DNA of 64,000 nt from Acanthacorydalis orientalis (taxonomy: Eukaryota > Arthropoda > Insecta > Megaloptera > Corydalidae), in NCBI GenBank assembly GCA_034766995.1, contig CM068314.1, forward strand, positions 35,426,708 to 35,490,707. Reading direction: 5' to 3'. The position numbers and the translations under genes are program-made. Of the stretch, positions 49,001 through 62,026 are shown piece by piece (position 1 is the first letter of the stretch; each line of letters opens with the position of its first letter). The notes beneath the pieces are model-generated. The model made no database searches and was not told the origin of the DNA. It saw nothing but the letters and a program-made list of their open reading frames with translations.

Positions 49001-50775
49001 TAGATTTTTGGTTAAAATCTATTTTTTTTGTACTTTATCTCATGTTTTTAGACCAATTTTAATGTACTATAAAGCATTATAGCATATTTAAGGCTTTCTT
49101 GTTTTAACTCTTCACTACATTTTTTTTGATTTTTCATATATTTTATAATTTATTAAATCTTCAATAAGAAAAACAACATGAAAGATTTCTTTCAGTTGGG
49201 GAATTTGTATCGTTAACGAGTTTTCGACCGTTTTGACCAATGAGAAAACAAAACTAATATGCTTTTTCTTATGTTGTATTTGATTTTCAATGTTCGTTAT
49301 TCTTTTTCGTTAACTACATCAAATGCCCGATAAAAGAAGTTGCTTTGAAATTTGTTTGCGAATATCTTCTAAACCTACCGACTTATTCTAGTTTCCATTT
49401 TTTAATAAAGTGTTATAGTATACATTAGTATACCAATTTTATGTCAGTGTGATGGTAGAAAATTAAACAATTTCGTTGATCTTTTTCTTAATCTTGTATT
49501 ATCTAAAATAAAACTTCCCTATGAAATTGTCTTCCATGTGGCAATTATGATTAAATAAATATTATAGTTACTGAATAGCATCGAAAATAAAAAAGGAAAA
49601 CGGTTAAATAATCTTTAATTCTCATCATTCAAATCATAAAAATTGATACAAGCGATGCACAAATCACCTTTATATTTTGAAATTATTACACCATGTCTTA
49701 ATGATACAATCAAACACTTTACAGGATGATATAACTTCGCTTGTTGATACTTAAATGTGATATATACATATACGTGTATATATATATATATATACAACAC
49801 AATTAATAAATGTGCTATGATAAAAATTTCAAGACTATTGATTGAATTCAGTATATATAATCGGTAATTAAAGTTACTATAGCAAAAACACCAAAAAAAT
49901 AAAATAAAGAGTTAATTATATTGAATGTTTTTATTAAATTCTGTTTACAAATAAACCATTATTATGTCTCAAAATCGTGACATCTTGAAAGTTTTAAAAA
50001 AACACAGACTGCAACACTTTTTTATTTTTGTACATTAATTACTATGTTTAATAATTATTATCTAATATCAGACGATTAACGAAAGTAAATCATACATTCG
50101 TTTCAAACTGATTTGATAATTTTGTAAGGTTTTATTTACCTTTTTACTTCATTATAATTTATTTCGAATACTCTTATTGGATTTTCTAATCATTCGACTG
50201 CATACAAAAATAATCCAATACATTCATATTTAACCTTTCATTTAATTCTTCGAACTTACGGCACTATTAACAAAGTTCACTTTCCTATTCAATGTTTACT
50301 ATTTCATCATTCTTTTTAAGTGCAATCTAAATTAATGTTTTACCAAATTGAAAGTAAAAAAATGCAGTATAGTAATAGGTATGAAATTCGTACTAGTATT
50401 TTTATAATAAATGTTTTCGTATATTCATTGTATTTATATTTACTTCATATATTTTCATACTATTTATATCAAACAGCTGAAATTTCATTAAAATATACTT
50501 TGAATATATTTCAGATATTTAAAAGAATATGGATTTAAAAATGACAACAAATAATAAAAAAAATATGTTATTATTTATAATAAAATGTATTATTTATAAA
50601 AAGACAAGAGTTTCAATGAAAATAATAATTTTAATTAATATAAAATAATAATTTGAAATAAATAATTTTATGAATATTAGATAATATAAAGAAGATAATT
50701 GAAGTTAAATTATGAAGCATTATTTACCTAATAATTATATTGTTTTAGAATTATAAACTATTGAGTTAAATAAAT
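46025..50775. other. AT-rich non-coding stretch
   Basis: No gene is recognised. The 74-codon plus frame 48224-48448 lies in a slightly less AT-rich patch (48100-48440) but has no known motif. CTGTAG|GTAAGA near 46610 lacks a pyrimidine tract and is not a convincing recursive-splice site. Confidence 0.5.
49770..49794. repeat. Short TA microsatellite
   Basis: About 8 TA units after ACATATACGTG. Confidence 0.85.
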
Positions 50776-50777
50776 CC

Positions 50778-50795
50778 ACACACACACATACACAT

Positions 50796-50832
<37 letters not shown>
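50778..50832. repeat. Compound (CA)n(TA)n microsatellite
   Basis: CA and CATA blocks, then about 15 TA units, ending at the left border of a hAT-like element. Confidence 0.95.
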
Positions 50833-50833
<1 letters not shown>

Positions 50834-51092
50834 TAGTGGCGGACTTATGATTTAATCTGGGGGGAAGTCGACTTGAACGGATAAAATTTTTTTAATGTGA
50901 ATTCAATAAAATTCATTAAGTGATTACAAAAAATTATTTAGAGAATAAAATCCAGTTATCTTTTCTTTTTACAAATCTCTTGAATTACTTCAGTTGTGAC
51001 TACATTTTCTGTGATTACATTAATCTCCCTGTATAAATAGGAGCTTTGGGAGGTGCCAGGGCCCCTTGTCTCTCCACCTAGATGCGCCACTG
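50833..51092. mobile_element. Short hAT-like non-autonomous element (260 bp)
   Basis: The left end reads CTAGTGGCGGACTTATGA, then TTTAATCTGGGGGG. The right end, read on the minus strand, is CAGTGGCGCATCTAGGTGGA, then GACAAGGGGCCC. Both have the CAGTGGCG...GGGG terminal style seen in many hAT-type MITEs. The flanks TATATACA (50825-50832) and TAAATACT (51093-51100) agree at six of eight positions and may be a decayed 8-bp duplication. There is no coding sequence. Confidence 0.65.
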
Positions 51093-51100
51093 TAAATACT

Positions 51101-54100
51101 TGTTAATATTTTTTCCTAAATTGTAGTACAGAAACGAAAAAATATTACTGAATATTCATCAAATATATTATAAATAAAAAAGGTAGAGGTTACTAAGCTT
51201 TTCAAAGTATTTACTTTGCTTACTTCTTTTAATCAATGATTTAGGTATTACTAAACATAGAACATATGTTATTATGTAATAAAATGATATATATATATAT
51301 ATATATAAATAATTAATAAAAGATTATTTTACAATTCATATATAAATACGCACAAATTATGCAAATGTCATCAACACTAAAAATAAAACAATCTCTTTAT
51401 ATTTCCATAAACATGAAAGATAATTTGTCATATAATATAATAATTAATTTATTTAATCAACTGATTAGACTATTAAATATCGAACATTCAAATCAATCAA
51501 CATTTCCATATCCATTTACATCATTTTTAATACATTGGCATATTATTATCATTTTTAAGTAGGCTTACGTTGTTTTCTGTATTGAAAATAAACATGAATG
51601 TATAACAATATAAATATAATTACACTACCAAAACAGATTTTAGTTTCGTTTTTTTTCTTTGTGACCGTATAAAATGAATTATAAAACGTAAAATATTAAA
51701 TATTTTTATGTTTTTCCCTAAAATATTTTTTCAATAAAAGTATTAATTTTGAAAAATAATACTTTAGAATAATAATTCGTCCAATTTCTGTAGCTTATAT
51801 TCGTTTAACTTTCAAATTCTGTTCTCGTGCCCATTATCAAAATCTGTAAACGTACAAATACCTTTGACGATTTAAATCTAAAAAATTTTAAAACTTTATA
51901 AAAATCTTTAACTTAGAATGTAAAGTGTATTTAAAGAACTTTTTTGGTCTATTTTTAGTTTCGTTTAATAAAGTATTTCTATATGCACAAGATCGGTTTA
52001 AATATACTTTTATTTTTGATACCAAAGATAAGAAATTCATTCAAATAAAATATTGTTTATAATTTCTGCTCACTCCAAAGAATACATTTTATTAGTCTGT
52101 TTTTTTATAAAAAAAGTAGAGCGATATTGCACTACGTTATTGTTTGATTATTTTAATGAATCATTTTTTTTAAATAATATTTCATTCTGAGTTTGTTTGT
52201 AGTATTTTTTGTTTTTTTAAAAAAATTAAAATTACTCTAAGTGCGTTTAATTTCGTCTATTTTTTCATAATTGAGTATAAATACATTCATAACATAACCA
52301 AATTATTATGTCCACTTCACTGATAGATGTGTAATACACTGTATATTATATGAACTGAAATCCCATGCACTTATTTTTATTGATTTATAATTTTTAATCA
52401 TTTTTGTTACTTTCTACAAAGAATTTCTTTAAATATTCAATATATTTGTCTTCACTAATAAATTCCATTCTTATTCACTATTTCTATTCCAATTCACAGA
52501 TAGTACTAACTTCCCAAATTTTTAAACTCGAAGAATTTATTTCGTATTTAACGCAAAAATTCGATAACAACTGGACGATTTTCATAAGATTTTTACCATG
52601 AAATTCCATCTTATCTTTAAGTACAAGCTGAAAAAAAATGATTTATGGTATAATGTAGAGAAAAATCTGTGAAAATTTTTTAACCTTTGATCTTTTAAAG
52701 TTTTTCTAACTTGTAAAAATGTGAGCAATAAAATAAAAAAAAATAATCGTAACATTTTTAAACATATTGTTAATTTTCATAAAGAGTATAATTTGTTATA
52801 TATGGTGGTTAGGAATGTTTTTAAATTTTTTAAAGCAGATTTTAAAATTACTCAAAAAACTTGAATTGATTTCGATGGCACTTTAATAAAAAATTAAGAA
52901 ATATTGTAAACCTTAAAATCGTGCCAATATCGAGTACTACAACTAGTTTTGTATAAAAAAAGTTTGTGTTAATCGAATTGCAATGAGAAATTAGTTCTCA
53001 TTTTTAATGTCTGTTGAAGTTTTAATAATAAAAAAATCTGAAAGAGTTTTATATAATTTTTCAGATGTAAGAGAACGTAAATTAGTCGTTTTACTAGTAT
53101 AAATAGTAATTGATAAAATAAAACCAATTTGATCATTCCAGTAAATATTTTAATACAGCAACAAATCTATTTTTTTCTTTTAAATCTCACAAGCATATAA
53201 ATATTAACTGTTAAATGTATACAATTATGTACAATAATGTATAAGTGTGTCATTTTATACACGGAAAAAAAGAATATAATTTCTGAATCTGAAATATTCG
53301 TCATAAAACAATATAGTTCGAGATCTTATGATTAAAATCTTTTTGCAACACTACAATCAAAATGCATTTAATAAATAAAATGCATTGTGAATGAATAATA
53401 AATAACACATAAAGGAGATAAAACAACCGCCTCACGACATGTAATTACTGTAAAACGCCCTGACTTATTGATTATTGTCTCAGTGCTATCCATGTAGAAT
53501 AAAGCATTTAAATATTTCAACATCATTATGTAACACAAAATACTGCCGAGTGACACACATTAACCATAAAGTGAATTAAACATCGTATAACGAAACAAAA
53601 CTATCGTGAAATGACATCAATGACGAAATACGAAATTGTAAATGCCTATATAACCGATCGAATTTATCGAACACGTTTGTCATGGTAGCACATTTAACGA
53701 GTTCCGTGTTTTCCGGGGATTCATTGTTCGATCTAGGCAGTAAATTAAAATGAAAGTTTATGTGAAGCGAATGATATTTGTTTAAAATTGATGTGGGAAT
53801 CGTCTTCAGTACCTTATATAACATTTATTGAAAATTATTTTGACATCGTTTCGTCTTTATCTAATGAGTTGTCAATAAATAGAATATTTGTTTCATGTAT
53901 CTTTTTCGTATAAGAACAAAGAAAATTCAAATGCACTCAATCTGTCTAAGATAAATAAATACAAGCAGATACTATCAATATCCAGTCCATAGTTAATTTA
54001 ATAAGAATAAAGAATGTACGAATAGATTATTGCTTTTAACGAGCTATGTATACTGAAACTATAAATTTATTCTAAAATAAAACTTTAAAACATACTTTCA

Positions 54101-55386
54101 TTAATTTAACTTATCTTATTGTAACATATTTTCAATCAAATACTTTACGATATTTAGATACATATTACAATATGTATATATATATATATATTAAATGGTC
54201 TCTGGTACAAAATCCTTTAACTGTAATTAATCTATTATTTTTTGATAATATAATTACACATATTTTCTACTAATTCTTAATTACAAAATAAAAAATTCAT
54301 TTTTCTTACATTGTTAACATTAGGGAATACATCCATTTTTTTTATTTTTATTTCTAACTAGCACACGAATCAATATTTAAAATTACAATATAAAATAGTA
54401 TTTCTAATCAAAAGAAAACTTTTTCCAGTTATACGTTTTTCATTTTAAAACAATTTCTGTAATTCTATAAAATGAAAATGTCACTTGATTATAGAGTATA
54501 AGCAAAATGAAACTTAATCATATATATTATGTAATATGCTTGATGTTTTTAATAATTATTTATATAACTAGTGAAATAAATTCATATGGTTGGTTTTTTT
54601 TGACATTTAGAAAACTTTTCACATGAAAATTTGTGTGCGTTAAAAAACATCCAAAATTGTAGAAAATATTATTAGAATAGTCAAAATATACCAATAGCAC
54701 ATCTTCAGAGATGTATCTAAAATGCTTTTAACGCTGAATGAAAAAATAAATGTTTTCAATGAATCTTTTCTATCTATGAAAATTCAATAGATTGATATTT
54801 TTTAATTTCTTGTAATGCTGTTTTGTAAATATATAATTTTATCTTCAATAATGTAATTATGTAGATGTTATAAATAGAATGATATTGTATTTACAAAAAA
54901 AAACTTTTATCGATATCAAAATTAGTTCAAGAATATCGAAAACATAATAATAGGCTATTGTTAATTCGCGAAAAGAAAATATTTGTATATTTTCTAATGC
55001 AACCTTCAGTAATTTGCAGATTAGACATGTTTCGTTATGTCGAATCAAAATATTATTACATAAATATAGTAAATAAGATTGCACAAAAGACATAATGTAA
55101 ATAAAATGAAATGCTAATTTTAATCGGATATTTCTGCGTACAAGAAAATTAGAATTAAATATTATATTTAAATTCAAAGAAAAAATAAAATTCAAAACAA
55201 TTATCGCTTATAAGAAGAAAAAACTGTCTTAATCCGTCAAAAACATGAACTAATGGACTAGTAAAAGCAGGTAGTTTCTAAATTTACGATTGAACATATG
55301 ACAATACACATGAAAAAAAAATAAATTAAACGTATATTCTACGAATTTTTTTATATTTTAAATTGGTTTCGTTTTGTACCGTAGTG
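51101..55386. other. AT-rich non-coding stretch
   Basis: No gene is recognised. A minus frame of 82 codons (53576-53824) lies in a patch with somewhat higher GC (53560-53810) and reads LPRSNNESPENTELVKCATM in its middle; it is noted only as a possible exon. TA tracts of 8-10 units lie at 51287-51306 and 54176-54191. Confidence 0.45.

Positions 55387-55440
<54 letters not shown>
55387..55440. repeat. (TA)n microsatellite
   Basis: About 25 TA units. Confidence 0.97.
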
Positions 55441-55444
<4 letters not shown>

Positions 55445-55560
55445 TAGTTATTTATTGATAAATAAATGAATGCAGTTGTTCTGATTGATATGTTTGATTC
55501 ACTTATCATAATGTCGTTGGTTAACTGTTTTATTTTATTGGAACACACTCATATATTATG

Positions 55561-55562
<2 letters not shown>

Positions 55563-55616
<54 letters not shown>

Positions 55617-55629
55617 TGTGTGTGTGTGT
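55563..55629. repeat. Compound (TA)n(TG)n microsatellite
   Basis: About 25 TA units, then GGTGTGTGTGTGTG. Confidence 0.96.
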
Positions 55630-55639
55630 AGTGTAACCA

Positions 55640-56363
55640 ATAGCTTTGGTAAAGTAATTAGTTTCGAGCCTAAAACATTTAAACTGAAATCAAACAGGGA
55701 ATTAATATTACATAAAGGTAATATTACTGGATAATTAATAAAAGTACGTCAGTAATAAAATAAATCAGTTGAATTGATTACAAATATGTATACGAATATA
55801 TATATATATATATGACCGAATCCAACTAGTAAACAAAGTGCGCTAAAAATACCGTTATGTATGTATAATTTTAATTGGAGGTAATAAAGTTTATATGAAC
55901 TTTCTTGGCATTTACTTTTATGGTAATTTCCATATTGTACTAACATATCATAACTCGTGGATATTTCAATAAATGTGTATATATCGGTACGTTAATTTCT
56001 CAATTCATGTTCAATGTGAATATACTGTATCTCAATTAACATTCAGAGTGAAAGTCGATAAACTTGAAATTAAGAATGCGTTAAAGTGCATTTTTACTTC
56101 CAATAAAAATCAATTAGACGAAAAAAGTGAAAGCCAGACACAAACATATGTTTTTTCGAATTAATTCGCTTCTTATTATTATTAATAGATTTAAGTTGTA
56201 TCAATTACATGTTATTATAAAATTAAATGTCTCCATTTATGCGTGAGCCTGAGGAAAAGTGTTAATAATCTTGTAATCAATTAAGTTATAAGAAATTTTC
56301 ATTTTATTATTTGTATTTTAACTTTTTTATTATTTCTTCATTTCTTTAAACTATTAAATTTTA

Positions 56364-56366
<3 letters not shown>
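55640..56366. other. AT-rich non-coding stretch with a 63-codon frame
   Basis: The plus frame 55973-56164 contains LTFRVKVDKLEIKNALKCIF, which is only superficially like a ribosomal uL23 segment. It lacks the rest of that family and I do not call it a gene. A TA tract lies at 55796-55812. Confidence 0.3.

Positions 56367-56428
<62 letters not shown>
56367..56428. repeat. (TA)n microsatellite
   Basis: About 30 TA units. Confidence 0.97.
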
Positions 56429-56429
<1 letters not shown>

Positions 56430-56430
<1 letters not shown>

Positions 56431-57531
56431 ATCTTACAGTTTAAAATAAATGTGATATTTAACATAGATACAGGTGACAAATTACTTTTATACTTTGTAT
56501 TTTTGTCTGAAAATATCACAGTCTTTTATTTTAATTAAAGAAGCGGACCAACGAGTATTCACCATACGATAAATTTCGTACCTTTAATACAAAACTATCT
56601 TAATTTCAAATCAGTTTTATTCATTCAATAAATCTTACAGGAAAAAAACAGCCTAATTTCATTACAGTCAAGTTTTTTAACGATTTGCTTAATTTTACAG
56701 ATATACATTTGAAGATATAAATCTCTAGATTTATTCTCACTAAATTCAGTTATGTGTGAAAAATGTATGACATTAAAAATATAATCATCGTTTTTAAACA
56801 CGTATAATTTAATTTAAGCAATTTTAAATGCAGTAAAAACTTCTTATTTTAAAAAGATGATTACACTGTCTCAGTAATTGTTTATTTTCATTTTTTAAAT
56901 TATAAAATAAACATTTTTATTTTTGTAATAATTCTATAGTTTATTATAATATAAAAAAGTCTACTTTATTTCGTCATTATATAACGTTTTTTTTTACAAA
57001 AAATCACTTTCATTGTAATTCATTTTTAGGCCGAACCCTACAGAAATAAGAATAAATTTTAACTGATTTATTATATAGTACTTTGTCTGCTGAAGAATAT
57101 TGTTCGATGAATACTTTAAAATGTGTTGAAATAAAACGCTGGAGGTAATGAGTTTTAACGTTGCTAATAAGTCATATTATGTAAAAGATAATTATATCCA
57201 ATTTTGAATTATAGTCAGAAGCAAATTTTTGGTATATAAATTATGTTACGTGTTATGTCTACGAAATAATTTAATTGATGTTAAAATCGTACATAAAGAT
57301 GTACGATTAGAAATATGTTATAACGTTTACACATGCATACTAATACACTTGAATTAAAATATGATAATAAATTTATTATTATCTTAAATTCAATATTGTT
57401 GAGATGAATATTTTTGTATCTGAAGATTATTATCAATAACAAAAAAAAAACTATTTTTATAGTTTTATTCACTTCTTATTTATTCAATTTTGAATCACTC
57501 ATTTTTTCCGAAACACTATCTATGTGTAATT

Positions 57532-57533
<2 letters not shown>
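56430..57533. other. AT-rich non-coding stretch
   Basis: Nothing is recognised. Confidence 0.5.

Positions 57534-57603
<70 letters not shown>
57534..57603. repeat. (TA)n microsatellite
   Basis: About 34 TA units; frames on both strands run through it and are not genes. Confidence 0.97.
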
Positions 57604-57604
<1 letters not shown>

Positions 57605-59015
57605 CATAACCAAATAATTTATTTCTAATGTAATCGTATTCACTGAATATTTTTTTGATACTGACATAACCAAATTGAAAAAAATATTCATCGAAACCAA
57701 ATCTAACGTTTTTTTTTTTAATATTACACAATAATTATTGTCTGAATAAACCAAATTACAAATTACTTATATTTATGGAATAGGTTTTGTAATTTAGTTA
57801 TTCAGTTCATAGTGATCTAAAAAAAATAGAAAATAGTATTATTAATACATTTATAAACAATTAACAATCAAAAACGAAAAAATGAAAAGAATTGTTTATA
57901 GGATATTCATACATAAACTGAATAGATGTAATGTTTAGAAAATTAACATTTTATCATTGAAATAAAGTAGAAATACGATATAGGAGTAGAATATTATATC
58001 AAACTGTGTTCCATATATTACATTATTTCGTTACATTCTATAATAGTTTAAATAATGTAATATAACATTTGAAATTTCAGTTAATATCGAAATATATTGA
58101 AATATCTACGGCCAGAAAATGAACAATACAATTTCATTGGAAAAAAATGTGCAATTTGAATAGAAAATATCAATTAGTTAAGTTAATCCGTGTCAATTGA
58201 CACAATTCTCAAATTACTCTTGAAAAAGATGTATTTCTTAGATAATTATTTTAAAAGAACCATGCCTTAAATGTTATTTAAGACAGAGCAAAACAAATAT
58301 CATATTCAAATTATTAATTTAAAATTTTAGAAAATAAAATGAAAAAATAGATGCAAGATATATAATTTGAAAATGAAACATTAAAATAATAGATTCAGAG
58401 AGAGTTGATTGAAGAAAGTAATTAGGGGTGTTATGATTGAACTGTAATATTGATAACACAGGTATGTTTCTGTACGAATGCGAATATGTGTAACATATAA
58501 TTATATATTATTTTCGTATCAAAAAAACTACTATATAGAGTGTAATTATCCGTGTTACATTAGCTAAAAATTAAAACATATTTAACAATATGTTAGAGTA
58601 GAAAGTTGATATTTAAATTTTGAACTATACAAAAAAAAAAACATTGATCAATTTATCATTTTAATTTAGTTCCCTAACCTTAAAACAGAACACCTATGAA
58701 TTTTATTCATAATTATTACAATTAATCAATGTACATTCCTAAAAAACAGATTAAAACAATACAATCGGGCTCACATGGCACTTCCCACGAGAACTAAATT
58801 AAGTAAAAGTGATTTTCATACATCAAATACGTCCGCACCTCCTTTCTTCGAAACACGAATAACTTTCATCTTCTACTCGTAATGTAATCTTGCATTCGTA
58901 ACTTACCATTCTATAAAAAAAAAATACATGTACACACACACACTCATATACACAATATTAAAAATACTTCTACATGTAAGCATAGTAATGACATGAGTAT
59001 GTAGGTACAAAATTA
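57604..59015. other. AT-rich non-coding stretch
   Basis: Nothing is recognised. GAATG|GTAAGT on the minus strand near 58904 is a good donor by sequence, but it follows only AT-rich DNA with no open exon. Confidence 0.45.
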
Positions 59016-59240
59016 ATACAGTGGTGGCAACTATATGGTAAAAGTTACTAGCTCAAGAACTATTGAGTCTGTTGACCCTAGTGCGGAAAAATGAAGCTAG
59101 TGGGTCACCACAAGGCTATTCTGTGGTGTGTAAACGAGTTAACGATCGAAATTGCTTGCTGTGGCTGTTGTTTTGTTGGCTTGGAACATTATTAGAAATC
59201 ACTTTTCTTACAACACATCATCGCTTGCTGAACATTTCAA
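59015..59240. other. GC-elevated island with an 80-codon plus frame
   Basis: The frame 59063-59305 begins MSLLTLVRKNEASGSPQGYS and includes a hydrophobic stretch LLWLLFCWLGTLLEITFLTT, a possible membrane segment. The second half drifts into AT-rich sequence. CAGTGGTGGCAACTATATGG at 59021 looks like a hAT-type end, but no partner is visible. Identity is unknown. Confidence 0.25.
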
Positions 59241-59361
59241 TGAAATTCCAATATTATAACATTATATTTTTTTATTCACTGGTTTTGATATTTCAAAGAA
59301 CATGAACACTCACAATGAACACAAACGCACATATATACGTTAAACATGTACTAAATACTAT

Positions 59362-59367
<6 letters not shown>

Positions 59368-59400
<33 letters not shown>
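59368..59400. repeat. (TA)n microsatellite
   Basis: About 16 TA units. Confidence 0.96.
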
Positions 59401-59402
<2 letters not shown>

Positions 59403-60070
59403 TTTTGTCAACTATTTAAAGATTCTTGGAAAAACTTTATTTTCACAAGATAAAGTTTTTGAAATTATTTCATTTCATATAATGTTATTTTTCTAACTTT
59501 CTGAATTTTAATTCATTTAATCGTGAGAAATCGATTTATAAACCAAATTTACATTCACAAAATCTAAGAGTATATAATGGCTGACATTAATAAAATTAAC
59601 ACATATCTGAGAAGTGTTTATTATTGAAAATTTAATATTTATTATCATTTTACAGATAAATATATCACAAAATCTTTAGAATGAATTACAGTTATATAAA
59701 GAATATATCTGTACTTTTCACAAAATAATATTCAATCGAATAGAAATGAAAAACTTTTTTAATTTTGGTATTCTTTGAAGTTTTCGTACAAAACGTCTAA
59801 TTTTAGACAATGAGATTTTTGTGTTCCGCACGATCAAAAAAAAAATAATTATTTTTATCCACAAATTCATGAATTCCACGATTTAAATAAAGAATACAAT
59901 AACTCAATATTTATTTTACATGCATAAATTCCGGTAAAAAATAATATTAGTTTAAATCTATTGATTAGAAATATACTATTTGGCATATTTATATATAATA
60001 TATATTAAACAGGAATGTAAGATTTAGATGTTAGATCGAAATAGGGCTTCAATTTCATAAATGAATTTTT
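59401..60070. other. AT-rich non-coding stretch
   Basis: Nothing is recognised. Confidence 0.5.
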
Positions 60071-60073
60071 TGT

Positions 60074-60235
60074 GAAGTGAAACTTCTATGGGCGCGTTAG
60101 CGAAGGGTAAAACATAGGGCGTGTCACGAAAAACATTACCATAAACAGCCACGAACGAGAGAGATGGAGAGAATGCATGAGTGTGAGAGAGAGAAGAGAG
60201 ACTGCGCGTAGAGATACTACACTAAGTTTCACTTC
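60074..60235. repeat. GC-richer segment bounded by 12-bp inverted repeats
   Basis: GAAGTGAAACTT (60074-60085) and AAGTTTCACTTC (60224-60235) are perfect inverted repeats around 138 bp of CpG- and GAGA-rich sequence (GAGAGAGATGGAGAGA, GAGAGAGAGAAGAGAG). The right repeat doubles as the left terminal repeat of MITE copy D, so this may be a nested or composite copy. Confidence 0.55.
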
Positions 60236-60515
60236 TGTCGTGTGTACATGAGCACACACACCCGTCTTTTTTACCTCACTAATCACATCAAATTTTTCGG
60301 TTAAAAATATTCAATAAATTATTATTGATTATTTTCAAATATCGCAAATTTGTTTTATTATTGATTGTCGCAAATTCGATTGTCTCTTGTCGACAATCGA
60401 AAATAATAATTTATTGAATATTTTTGATCGAGAAATGTGATGTGGTTTGTGGGGTGAAAAACGAATTCATTCGTGAAAATCAATTTAGCCACATTGTCAG
60501 AATTGTTACTGTGAT
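60210..60515. mobile_element. MITE-like element, family copy D (two-sided)
   Basis: Both arms are visible. The left arm has TACCTCACTAATCACATCAA, then TTAAAAATATTCAATAAATT. The right arm, read on the minus strand, has CACCCCACAAACCACATCAC, then TCAAAAATATTCAATAAATT. The outer end ACAATTCTGACAATGTGGCT matches copies A-C. The centre holds several TCGCAAATT / TTGATTGTCG blocks. This is the copy with the best-preserved right arm and the best reference for the family. Confidence 0.7.
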
Positions 60516-60519
60516 AGAG

Positions 60520-61180
60520 CTTCGCTTTTAAAATTTTCATCTCGGTTTACTAATCAAATAAATTCATCAAACAAATATTTCAGTCAACAACTTATCAACA
60601 ATTCTCAACTTGTTTTGAAAAACTGTTAAAATTAACAATGATGATTGCATTACTGTTACTCTTCTTATATTACTTTGATTTTTATAAAGAAATATCTTCG
60701 CTAATTTAATACTTTTCTGCAATAAAATAATCGTCAATTTTTAACGATTATTATAAAAAATAATGATTTAAAATTTTTATAATTTTATTTTATAGTTGTA
60801 TTGTGCAAAAAAGAAACATTGTTTGTCTATTTAATACCAATCGATGGAAATCATCTTCTAAAAAGGATAGCAATTTTCTGCTTTCAACCCGTGTATACTT
60901 TTCAGGGAAACACATAATTTTCTGAAAATTGTCATTTTTGAATGAATAATGAAGTTTTTTAATATATTTCGTATTTTTTTATAGAAATTAATAAGTACTA
61001 TTTATATCTTTAAATATATAACTAATAACTTTAATAACTAATGTTGTCTAATTTTAAACATTATTATAAAAAAAGCATGAGTATTCTGACTATGGAAATA
61101 AGTTTTTAAAGAGCAATATATTTGTATTCTTTTTTAATTTTTAACAATTTAATAGCAATTTCACTTTTAATCTATGTGTC
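60520..61180. other. AT-rich non-coding stretch
   Basis: Nothing is recognised. Confidence 0.5.
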
Positions 61181-61185
61181 ACTAA

Positions 61186-61332
61186 AGAGAGTGAAATCAA
61201 AGTAAATATTTCCTCCATCGTTGACCGTCTCAACGTCTAGCCTATTTAAATGGCCATCAAAAACATCGTCGTAATTTAAATACCTACAATTTCACTCTCT
61301 GTCTAACCAACGTGAGATGACAGAGAGTGAAA
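61186..61332. promoter_or_regulatory. Three AGAGAGTGAAA boxes, two forming a perfect stem
   Basis: AGAGAGTGAAAT (61186-61197) is repeated inverted at 61289-61300 and direct at 61322-61332. The second and third form a perfect 14-bp stem, TTTCACTCTCTGTC (61290-61303) with GACAGAGAGTGAAA (61319-61332), around a 15-nt loop. The boxes contain GAGAG, the core bound by the insect GAGA factor, just upstream of a CpG-rich promoter-like island. Confidence 0.45.
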
Positions 61333-61334
61333 AC

Positions 61335-61600
61335 GTGCCGCGAATGTATCTGAGTAATCCAGCAGGCCGTATAGCTAGACAGTAGTCCGAGCGTATCAAG
61401 TCGCAGCCGCCTCCGATGGCGCTGTGAAATACAAGCATGGTGGGCAAGCTCAGCTGTTAGTTTCAGGCACTCTCGCTGTTACGTTTGGTGCGTTCCGATC
61501 GTTCTCGCAACGCGCGTGTTAACCAAAAACACGACGCGTGCTTCACTGTTAACGGCATCGTTGTTATTGTTACTGTTAAACGGTTATCGCAATCAATCTT
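61335..61600 (+). promoter_or_regulatory. CpG-rich promoter-like island
   Basis: One of the highest CpG densities in the window (CGCAGCCGCCTCCGATGGCG, CGCAACGCGCGTG, ACACGACGCGTGC). GATGGCGCT at 61418-61426 fits the conserved core of CTCF sites but not the outer positions. No TATA box is seen. Its place 450-690 bp upstream of the coding exon at 62027 fits a promoter with a long leader or a first non-coding exon. Confidence 0.4.
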
Positions 61601-62020
61601 TCAATAGTTTAAAAATACGCGCAATAATGGCATGTTTACAGTTATGTTGAAAAAAAAATGTATAACAATTGCATCTGTGACACACTAAACTCGTTCATTT
61701 AGTAAATTGTTTGTTACAAAAATAAACAAACATTCATACTAAAAATACAATATATACGTATAGATAATACAGTACCAACAACCACATATACATACATACT
61801 AAGTAATGGAATTTAACGTAATGTCAACAATATACTACACGTTATTATTATTGGTGGTACGACTAGTTGCCCGTTTATGAAATATTTTAAAGACAGTGTT
61901 GTTTTAACTGTGCACCGATTATAATATCATTGGAAAACTGTGCTCTAAATTAGTTTATTTATAAACTGTGTTAAAAAAGATCCTGTTTGACTTTGTGGAA
62001 TATTTATTTAAAATATTGTT
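61600..62020. other. AT-rich leader or intron-like stretch
   Basis: Nothing is recognised between the promoter-like island and the coding exon. TTGTTCAG at 62016-62023 could be an acceptor, but its pyrimidine tract is weak. Confidence 0.4.
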
Positions 62021-62026
62021 CAGTTC

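Noticed and set aside
54857..55195. A 112-codon minus frame rich in hydrophobic residues, at first suggestive of an insect chemoreceptor fragment
   Set aside because: Composition matches the local AT bias (Ile, Leu, Asn, Phe), there is no receptor motif, and no splice context was found.
55973..56164. A frame with LTFRVKVDKLEIKNALKCIF, loosely like ribosomal protein uL23
   Set aside because: The similarity is confined to one short stretch and the rest of the family pattern is missing; chance is more likely.
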